A DNA stretch of 7,599 bases. Source: Nitrospirota bacterium (GTDB lineage: Bacteria; Nitrospirota; Nitrospiria; Nitrospirales; UBA8639). Under the pieces are notes generated by a model. The model searched no databases, had not been told where the DNA came from, and saw only the letters and a program-made list of their open reading frames with translations. Shown piece after piece: positions 1-5,231 of the stretch. The stretch covers positions 195,360-202,958 of the forward strand of contig CP070743.1 in the NCBI GenBank assembly GCA_020348185.1, in the 5' to 3' direction. Position 1 is the first letter of the stretch. Each line of letters begins with the position of its first letter. The translations under genes and the position numbers were made by a program.

Positions 1-123
1 GAATTTCTCTTTTTTCCCTGCAGCTACAAACTTTGGCCAGGGATGATACAAAAGAACCCCGTCATACCTTTGGAGGAATTCGGAAAAAATGTTTGAGGCA
101 GCTTGGCCAGATAGGGAGGGACT

Positions 124-261
124 ATGAAATCTCAGCCAGGAAGTCGAATTTTGAACATAGCACGATTACCTATGGTGAATTCGAGCACCCTTTTTCTTAT
201 CTCTCCGCAAGTGAGACGGTTGGGATCACCAGCCAACCAAAATCACTACACGCCCGAATAA
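124..261 (+). other. Candidate 45-codon plus-strand ORF (doubtful)
   Basis: An ATG at 124 follows GGGAGG with a good spacing and opens 45 codons to a TAA at 259-261, starting MKSQPGSRIL. It is the only plus-strand frame in the window with a proper ribosome site and little coding opposite. Its end overlaps the 3' end of the CBS-pair gene by 16 bases. The peptide has no recognisable domain, signal peptide or membrane segment, so it may well be chance. The rest of 1-245 shows no other gene. Confidence 0.15.
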
Positions 262-1013
262 TAACGAATAATATCTGACACCGACACCACACCAACGACC
301 CGATCGTTCTCGACCACCGCTAAATGCCTGGTCGCTTTGTTTTTCATCAGACGTACCGCTTCAACGATATGATCACTACTATCAATATTAATAATCGGCT
401 CCCGCATGCATGTTCTCACAGTTGTCGTTGCTGGATCGAGGTTCCCACCTACCACTTCTCTCGCCAGTTCGGTTTCCGTCACACTTCCCACATATTCATC
501 ACCACTTTGCACTAACACCGATCCGATCTTCCATTCTTGAAGTAACCTTCCAACCTCTTTCAAGGTGGCATCCATTGTCACGGCTCTGATGGTTTTGGAC
601 ATATAATCAGACACGCGAGGGCCGGACACCTTGGCCTTTTTGGCGCCTATGGCAGATGCGGCAGCTCTTCGGGTTTCCAAGTCGGACACGCAACTTTCCA
701 GAACTCGCTGTCGTTGACGGAGCGTTTCGCGCTGCGAATCATGGGTAATGCCTTCCAGACCCTCTTCCGGCACGTTCATTAACCCGGAAGCCTCGCCGAC
801 AGTGGCATATTCATATGCTTCGATCATTGGAGAGGAACTTCCCAAAATGTCACTGATCTGATCCACTATCTTGGCATCAAATTCGACCAAGACCTCCGCT
901 GAAGGTTCGTTCATGAGATATCCTCTCAGCGTTACTAATTCCTTCCGAAGCCGCTCAATATCTCGATCGACCGTGGATGCCTTATCAGCCTGGGCCGTCT
1001 GCATTTTGTCCAT
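246..1013 (-). CDS. CBS-pair protein with helical N-terminal region
   Basis: A 255-aa cytosolic protein. The C-terminal half is a CBS pair (about 133-187 and 198-252) with clear repeat hallmarks: VSDYMSKTIRAVTMDATLKE with SVLVQSGDEYVGSVTETELA, then VRTCMREPIINIDSSDHIVE with HLAVVENDRVVGVVSVSDII. Such pairs usually bind adenosine nucleotides or act as energy/ion sensors; no effector domain is fused here. The N-terminal 130 residues are charged and largely helical, with coiled-coil-like stretches at about 14-33 and 93-120. I do not recognise this region. Start: ATG at 1013 follows a near-perfect AAAGGAGG with a 4-base spacer; Met4 would sit 13 bases away, so Met1 is preferred. The stop is TAG. 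It is 122 bases downstream of mgtE on the same strand, so it may be read through or have its own promoter. A regulatory role beside the two MgtE-type CBS proteins is a guess from context. Confidence 0.88.
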   Translation of the reverse strand: MDKMQTAQADKASTVDRDIERLRKELVTLRGYLMNEPSAEVLVEFDAKIVDQISDILGSSSPMIEAYEYATVGEASGLMNVPEEGLEGITHDSQRETLRQRQRVLESCVSDLETRRAAASAIGAKKAKVSGPRVSDYMSKTIRAVTMDATLKEVGRLLQEWKIGSVLVQSGDEYVGSVTETELAREVVGGNLDPATTTVRTCMREPIINIDSSDHIVEAVRLMKNKATRHLAVVENDRVVGVVSVSDIIRYYSGV

Positions 1014-1135
1014 AATTCCTCCTTTAATTTATAAAAAATGAGAGGCTTGGATGGTACCGTAGAATTTGGGATTAGGCAACTGGAAAATACAGTTTCGGGG
1101 TTTAGGTTTCAAGTTTAGGGGAGTTTGAAAAACGA
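1014..1135 (-). other. Intergenic gap between mgtE and the CBS-pair gene
   Basis: This 122-base spacer has no clear terminator. A weak TTTCAA/TTGAAA inverted repeat follows the mgtE stop but no T-run follows the repeat. Two imperfect tandem units on the plus strand (1093-1106 TTTCGGGGTTTAGG and 1107-1119 TTTCAAGTTTAGG) are visible. A poor sigma70-like pair (TTGCCT, 17 bases, TACCAT) can be found on the minus strand, but each box matches only four of six positions. Whether transcription of the CBS-pair gene starts here or reads through from mgtE cannot be decided from sequence. Confidence 0.4.
1018..1025 (-). promoter_or_regulatory. Strong ribosome binding site of the CBS-pair gene
   Basis: Reads AAAGGAGG on the minus strand, a near-complete anti-16S complement, four bases before the ATG at 1013. 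It is the strongest ribosome site in the window. It suggests efficient translation and fixes the start at Met1 rather than Met4. Confidence 0.8.
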
Positions 1136-2431
1136 CTACAATTCCATAAAACTGGATAACAATGTGGCCAATCCCAAGAAGCTGAGAAAACCGACAACAT
1201 CCGTTATTGTCGTCAACACGATGGAGGAGGATTGAGCCGGATCTTGTTTTGAGGCTTTTAAGGCCATGGGAATAATTGCCCCTGATAAACCTGCGATCAC
1301 CATAGAGATGATCATTGATACCCCAATGACCAACGTCAATCCCAATGAACGACTCCACAATGCCACGGCGAGACAGGCAACCCCCGCAACGGCCAAGCTG
1401 TTTAAGAATGCCACAAACACTTCTTTTCCGCTGACCCGCAACCATTCGGAGGGCCGAATATCACGCAGCGCTAATCCGCGAATCACCACGGCCAGGGACT
1501 GGGCCCCCGTGTTGCCTGATTGACCCGCCACAATTGGCAACAAGACCGCTAACGCCGTAAATTGAGCGATCGTGCTTTCAAAAATCCCCACCACAAACGC
1601 AGCCAAAAAGGCCGTGAAGAGGTTTAACTGCAGCCACGGCAGCCGCTTTCGAACCGAAAATGACACAGAAGACAGCGGGCGTTCGTCTTTATTGGCTCCG
1701 ACCATGGTCAGAATGTCTGCCGTGGCATCTTCCTGACTGGCCTTGACGATATCTTGGTTCCGGATCACCCCCAACAAATGCCCATCAAGATCCACAACGG
1801 GAATGGTAAACAACAATCGCTGACTGAAGAGTTCCACAATTTGCTGTCGTGATTCTAACGGATGAATGGCCGACAAATCGCGATGCATCACCGATTGAAG
1901 GCGTTCATCGGGTTCGATCAATAAGAGGTCCCGAACTGAGAGTTTCCCGACTAACGTCTGATTGCGATCCACAATGTAGAGATCATGGATATCCTTCGGC
2001 GCCCGACTGCGAACTTGAGCCATGGCCTCCTCGACCGTCAAATCTTCGGGAAGGGTAAACACCCCGGGATCCATGAGGCTGCCAACGGAATCCGGCGGAT
2101 ACTCCATATAGGATCGAATTTCATTGGCATGACGTGAGGGAATGCGGGTCAGGATGGCATTCCACAGAGGTTCGTCCAGCCGTTGCAGCAGCGAGGCCGC
2201 AATCGCCGGGGACATTTCCGGCAAGGTCTGAGCCAGAAGATCGGTGGACATGGCTGTAATGACCTCAGCGGCAACAACCGGACTCATGCAGGCCAGCAGG
2301 TTCGCGATATTTTTGCCCGTGGTGGGTTGCATGAGGCGAAGAATATCCGGAATCTGGAATGTTTCCAGAATTTGCGCGGCTTCTTCATGATAGTTGGTGA
2401 AAAATTCCTCATGCAGAAGTTGGTGGGCCAT
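1136..2431 (-). CDS. mgtE: Magnesium channel/transporter MgtE
   Basis: Inner-membrane Mg2+ channel whose cytosolic domains gate the pore by sensing internal Mg2+; the characterised family member works as a homodimer. At 431 aa it is close to the 450-aa Thermus protein. Order of parts: N domain (about 15-115), CBS pair (118-232), plug-helix region with the conserved EDATADILTMVG and ERPLSSVSFSVRKRLPWL, then five membrane segments (about 266-290, 292-318, 336-359, 363-391, 405-430). The pore signature PIVAGQSGNTGAQSLAVVIR is at 299-318. TM1 has E285, and TM5 has D411 in TTITDVVGF, the position of the selectivity aspartate in the family. Start: ATG at 2431 overlaps the TAA of the preceding gene by one base; AGGAG lies 8 bases upstream, inside that gene. 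It ends with TAG, followed by a 122-base gap. Nothing is missing, so it should be a functional channel. Confidence 0.95.
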   Translation of the reverse strand: MAHQLLHEEFFTNYHEEAAQILETFQIPDILRLMQPTTGKNIANLLACMSPVVAAEVITAMSTDLLAQTLPEMSPAIAASLLQRLDEPLWNAILTRIPSRHANEIRSYMEYPPDSVGSLMDPGVFTLPEDLTVEEAMAQVRSRAPKDIHDLYIVDRNQTLVGKLSVRDLLLIEPDERLQSVMHRDLSAIHPLESRQQIVELFSQRLLFTIPVVDLDGHLLGVIRNQDIVKASQEDATADILTMVGANKDERPLSSVSFSVRKRLPWLQLNLFTAFLAAFVVGIFESTIAQFTALAVLLPIVAGQSGNTGAQSLAVVIRGLALRDIRPSEWLRVSGKEVFVAFLNSLAVAGVACLAVALWSRSLGLTLVIGVSMIISMVIAGLSGAIIPMALKASKQDPAQSSSIVLTTITDVVGFLSFLGLATLLSSFMEL

Positions 2432-3303
2432 TATGCACTCTCCTTCTCCTGCCCGCCGGACGTTCCTGACGACTTTTTAGACCGCGATTCAATGGAGGTG
2501 GCCACATCCGTCATGATTCCGATACCCGCCAGTGAATAGGCTTCCCAGAGTTGGATAAAGGCTTGACTGAGAGACCCTGCGTCCGGATTTCTGACATGTT
2601 CTTGTTCAATACCACGAAGAGTCCGATACCGAAGGGCTCCCAAAAATGTCCCCCATCGATCGACCACAGGTAAGGTGGGAAAACGTTCCCATTGAGGATG
2701 CTGTAAAATTTCCTCAATATTCGCTTCGGCTGACAGGGTGATGACATTATCGGTCATGATCGTGGCAATCAAATGATCCGTATCAGAGGAGATGAGTTGT
2801 TTCAGCGTGACGAGCCCTTCTAATTTTGTATCCCGGTCAATGACATACACATAATAGGTGGTGTGGCCGGGATCCATTTTCACCCACGTCAAGGCCTCTT
2901 CCACGGTAATATCCGGAGGGAGCGTCAACACCCTGGGATCGGCTAAGCTCCCAGCCGTATGGGGAAGATACCTCATGGCTCGCCGGAGACTGGCGCCAAT
3001 GGCTTTCTCCAATCCCTCAAGAACTTCATGTTGTAGGGGTTCCTCAAATTGTCTGAGGACTCCGATGGCCGAGGAGGCAGACAGATGGGTAATGACATCC
3101 CCTGCCGCGTCCTTATTAAAGCGTGCCACAATTCTGGCAGCCGGTGCTGGAAGACAACATTCGAGGACTTCTGCGATATTGCTTGAAGGCAGAGGAGCTA
3201 AAATATTTGCCGCTTCTTGTGGGGTCACAGACTCCAGTCGCCGAGCCACCTCTAACGGATGGGCTTGGAGATACCCCAATGTCAACCGATCTTCTGCCTT
3301 CAT
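2431..3303 (-). CDS. Membrane-less MgtE N-domain/CBS-pair protein
   Basis: A 290-aa soluble protein built like the cytosolic half of an MgtE magnesium channel. Residues about 14-115 form the MgtE N superhelical domain, and 120-232 a CBS pair that parallels the neighbouring MgtE (LADPRVLTLPPDITVEEAL against LMDPGVFTLPEDLTVEEAM). No membrane segment follows. In place of the plug helix and channel there is a helix at 243-272 with some hydrophobic character (AFIQLWEAYSLAGIGIM) and a polar Ser/Lys/Gly-rich tail. The MgtE motif YPPDSVGSLMD reads YLPHTAGSLAD here, so a conserved acid is a histidine. Start: the frame stays open 25 codons upstream to 3378, but the ATG at 3303 has GAGGGA just upstream and begins at the domain. 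The TAA stop overlaps the mgtE start (TAATG). The likely role, inferred, is a Mg2+ or nucleotide-sensing partner of MgtE. It could instead be an independent sensor. Confidence 0.9.
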   Translation of the reverse strand: MKAEDRLTLGYLQAHPLEVARRLESVTPQEAANILAPLPSSNIAEVLECCLPAPAARIVARFNKDAAGDVITHLSASSAIGVLRQFEEPLQHEVLEGLEKAIGASLRRAMRYLPHTAGSLADPRVLTLPPDITVEEALTWVKMDPGHTTYYVYVIDRDTKLEGLVTLKQLISSDTDHLIATIMTDNVITLSAEANIEEILQHPQWERFPTLPVVDRWGTFLGALRYRTLRGIEQEHVRNPDAGSLSQAFIQLWEAYSLAGIGIMTDVATSIESRSKKSSGTSGGQEKESA

Positions 3304-3304
3304 G

Positions 3305-4138
3305 TTATCCCTCGGGATTGGAAATAATGGCCGTCGTTTCGTTGAATTGGGCGGCCGGAATGACGACACGTCCCTCATCGGTTTCTACGACAATGGACAC
3401 GGGAGTGAGGGCGACAATCTTACCGTGAATATTCCCCATTCGAATGTTCACCCCAACCCGCAATACCCCTCGCAAGTAATGCGCCGCAATGAGATTCGCC
3501 ACTGCCGAACGCGCGCCAAGGCCAAAGGAAAGAGCTGATCCTCCAATTAACCCGGCTATAATTAAAATAATCGTATTATCTAACAGGGCCGTGTTAATCC
3601 CCAATTGGTTGATTGAGGTCACCACGACCAACAGAATCGCGGCCACATAAAATGCCTGAGCCACAATCGTTCCTTGGGTGATGCCTGCGGAACTACAAGC
3701 CATAATAATCAGCTCCCGAACGAAATTCGCTGCGATCAAGCCCAACACAAGAATTAAAATCGCAATACCAACCCTGGGAAGGTAATGGAACAAACTCGTT
3801 AAGGCTTCGGAGATTAGCGGCAGTCTCAAACTTTCTGACGCAACAAGGAGAAATAAGGATAGGATGAGCCAAAAACCAATCGTCCCGAGGATCGCTGAGA
3901 TCGGTTTCTTCGTCCCGGAGCGTTCCATTAATACTTGAAATGCGGTACGGCTCACGAGTCGGTCAAAACCAATGAGTTGCAGCAGGCGTGTGATACCCGA
4001 AGCCACAAGACGGGCCAGGATAAATCCCAAAAGGAGGACTAACAGCGCGATGAGGATCCGGGGCACGAATTCGCTTATCAACACCCCACTTTTGTTAAAC
4101 GCTTCGGTAAAGACGTCTGACCAGTCAGTGACACTCAT
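3305..4138 (-). CDS. Small mechanosensitive (MscS-type) channel with TM-helix repeats
   Basis: Inner-membrane channel-like protein of the MscS superfamily, likely to release ions or small osmolytes under membrane tension. The 277-aa product has about five membrane segments (residues 22-46, 82-102, 118-146, 157-176, 187-210). Segments 1 and 3 look like copies of the conserved TM-helix repeat: FVPRILIALLVLLLGFILAR and YLPRVGIAILILVLGLIAAN. The last segment and what follows match the MscS pore helix and beta domain: SALSFGLGARSAVANLIAAH, then RVGVNIRMGNIHGKIV and VVETDEGRVVIPAAQF. The protein stops directly after the beta domain, so the C-terminal alpha/beta vestibule of E. coli MscS is absent. 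Start: ATG at 4138 with AAAAGGA seven bases upstream. Its TAA stop is one base before the ATG of the MgtE-N/CBS gene, whose ribosome site lies inside this gene's last codons, so the two are co-transcribed and probably translationally coupled. Confidence 0.88.
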   Translation of the reverse strand: MSVTDWSDVFTEAFNKSGVLISEFVPRILIALLVLLLGFILARLVASGITRLLQLIGFDRLVSRTAFQVLMERSGTKKPISAILGTIGFWLILSLFLLVASESLRLPLISEALTSLFHYLPRVGIAILILVLGLIAANFVRELIIMACSSAGITQGTIVAQAFYVAAILLVVVTSINQLGINTALLDNTIILIIAGLIGGSALSFGLGARSAVANLIAAHYLRGVLRVGVNIRMGNIHGKIVALTPVSIVVETDEGRVVIPAAQFNETTAIISNPEG

Positions 4139-4166
4139 CGTTTCATCCTTTTGATACTAAGATTTT

Positions 4167-4181
4167 CTACTTAAAAAGTAG
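4167..4181. repeat. Short inverted repeat before the mscS-like start
   Basis: CTACTT and AAGTAG arms are separated by three bases, 29 bases upstream of the ATG at 4138. It is too AT-rich to be a strong RNA stem and has no T-run after it. It could be a protein-binding site or chance. Confidence 0.3.
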
Positions 4182-4190
4182 GCAATAAAA

Positions 4191-4209
4191 AAACTTTCAT
4201 ACAAAGTTT
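4191..4209 (-). terminator. Weak AT-rich terminator- or attenuator-like hairpin
   Basis: On the minus strand a perfect 7-bp stem AAACTTT/AAAGTTT with loop GTATG is followed directly by a T-run (through 4187) and then ATT. The shape is that of an intrinsic terminator, but the stem is AT-rich and would be weak. It lies about 95 bases after the stop of the YihY-family gene and about 50 bases before the channel start, so it could end the upstream transcript or attenuate entry into the mscS-mgtE operon. Confidence 0.4.
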
Positions 4210-4222
4210 GATATCATGGCAT

Positions 4223-4245
4223 GGCTTGCAATGGCCCTGCAAGCC
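4223..4245 (-). repeat. Perfect 8-bp inverted repeat in the channel-gene leader
   Basis: GGCTTGCA and TGCAAGCC flank a 7-base loop, giving a stable potential hairpin on either strand. No T-run follows on either side, so it is not a standard terminator by itself. A second copy of the minus-strand GGCTTG lies just upstream (4250-4255), so the 3' arm could pair with either copy, giving alternative structures ahead of the T-run hairpin at 4191-4209. Confidence 0.55.
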
Positions 4246-4303
4246 AAAACAAGCCTTTTCACAATTCCACCCCCCAATTTCTCTTGTACTCTCTTTCACC
4301 GTC

Positions 4304-5152
4304 TCATCGTGATGTTTGACGAATGTGTTGAAACGCCCAACACACTTCTGCACCGATGACGAACACCGTTGAGCTATAAAACAGCCACAAAAAGAAAAAG
4401 ATGAAGCCTCCCAACGCCCCATACAACACCGTGATAGATTGAGCGAGGGTCACATATGCCGAAAACGCGATTTTTGATAATGCAAAGAGCGTCGCTCCCG
4501 TCAGACTCCCAACCAGCAGCGCCGGAACTCCCAACGATCGGCTTGGAGAAAATCTGTAGAGGAGAAAAAAAAGGGCCACGGTGAAGAAAAAACTCAGCAA
4601 ATCGGTGACCAGAGTCATTCCCTGATGAAGCACTCCCCCCAAAGAGGGAATTTGTTGGCTCAGCGCATTGATAATGGTGCCCAATAATTCAACGCTAATC
4701 GTCAGAAGCAGCAATAAGGAAACGCCCAACATTACCAGGAAGTCCTTGAATTTTCCCCTCAAGAACGATTTCGGGGGAGGTGCGTGAAAGACGGTATTGA
4801 GAATAATACGAACGGAACCAAACAAGGCACTCGTTAGGATAAAAAACGCCAAAAAACCGACCAACCCTAATGGACCCCGATTGGTGATGATCCTATCAAG
4901 CGCATCAAAAAAAGGTTGCTGGGAGCCCGGCAGGAAATTCTGTAAGGTCTCGTGCACCCAAGCGACCGCTTGGTCTGACCCCACGAGGGTATAGCCCAGT
5001 CCGGAGACCAACAGGAGTGATAAGGGCATACAATACAGCAACAGGTCAAAAGACAACCCGGATGCTAAAAATAATCCGTTGTCCGCAAAAAACTTGCGAA
5101 CCGTTTCCTTTACAATGGCCCAACAGAAATACACCCTCTTTCCTTTACCCAT
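4304..5152 (-). CDS. YihY/BrkB-family inner-membrane protein
   Basis: Polytopic membrane protein of the YihY/virulence factor BrkB family (once mis-annotated as ribonuclease BN). The biochemical role of the family is unsettled; transport or envelope functions are suspected. The 282-aa length is typical. Six hydrophobic segments are visible at about residues 28-52, 96-116, 135-160, 178-200, 208-230 and 242-270. Family hallmarks are the N-terminal FFADNGLFLASGLSF and the C-terminal YGALGGFIFFFLWLFY followed by VFVIGAEV. The start is uncertain: the ATG at 5152 has only a poor ribosome site, while the in-frame GTG at 5134 (Val7) is preceded by AAAGGA with a 6-base spacer. The gene lies 79 bases after malQ and 165 bases before the channel gene. 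A short in-frame-closed run ending in TAATG at the ATG hints at coupling with upstream translation, but this is weak. Family assignment is secure; function is not. Confidence 0.9.
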   Translation of the reverse strand: MGKGKRVYFCWAIVKETVRKFFADNGLFLASGLSFDLLLYCMPLSLLLVSGLGYTLVGSDQAVAWVHETLQNFLPGSQQPFFDALDRIITNRGPLGLVGFLAFFILTSALFGSVRIILNTVFHAPPPKSFLRGKFKDFLVMLGVSLLLLLTISVELLGTIINALSQQIPSLGGVLHQGMTLVTDLLSFFFTVALFFLLYRFSPSRSLGVPALLVGSLTGATLFALSKIAFSAYVTLAQSITVLYGALGGFIFFFLWLFYSSTVFVIGAEVCWAFQHIRQTSR

Positions 5153-5231
5153 TACCCGTTCTCAATCCTCATGTTCCTTGGCATATGTCGCATAACGGCC
5201 CGGAACAACAAATCTTTCAGACTGCCCTGAC
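5153..5231 (-). other. Short gap between malQ and the YihY-family gene
   Basis: No terminator with a T-run is present, so read-through from malQ is plausible. A loose TGTTCC/GGAACA inverted repeat with a 24-base loop is visible. A 13-codon frame starting at an ATG inside the gap closes with TAA overlapping the ATG at 5152 (TAATG) but has no ribosome site, so it is not called as a gene. Confidence 0.35.

Noticed and set aside
15..43. TCCCTG/CAGGGA inverted repeat near the left edge
   Set aside because: The T-run lies on the wrong side for a terminator in either direction, and the 17-base loop makes the stem weak.
218..238. GGTTGG/CCAACC inverted repeat just after the CBS-pair gene, considered as a terminator
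   Set aside because: Only six base pairs with a 9-base loop and no T-run after it on the minus strand.
33..278. Plus-strand frame of 81 codons starting at TTG
   Set aside because: Rare start codon, no ribosome site, no recognisable domain, and a 33-base overlap with the CBS-pair gene.
1029..1445. Minus-strand frame of 138 codons overlapping the 3' part of mgtE in another frame
   Set aside because: It covers the conserved MgtE pore region in the wrong frame, and its peptide resembles no family.
2183..2539. Plus-strand frame of 118 codons opposite the start of mgtE and the end of the preceding gene
   Set aside because: No domain, and it lies entirely over well-supported coding sequence on the other strand.
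2858..3538. Long open plus-strand frame (226 codons) opposite the MgtE-N/CBS and channel genes
   Set aside because: The protein has no recognisable domain, and the opposite strand encodes two clear families with good ribosome sites; this is an antisense shadow.
4139..4303. Possible M-box (Mg2+) riboswitch before the channel/mgtE operon
   Set aside because: The conserved M-box core sequences were not found, and the hairpins present do not have its arrangement.
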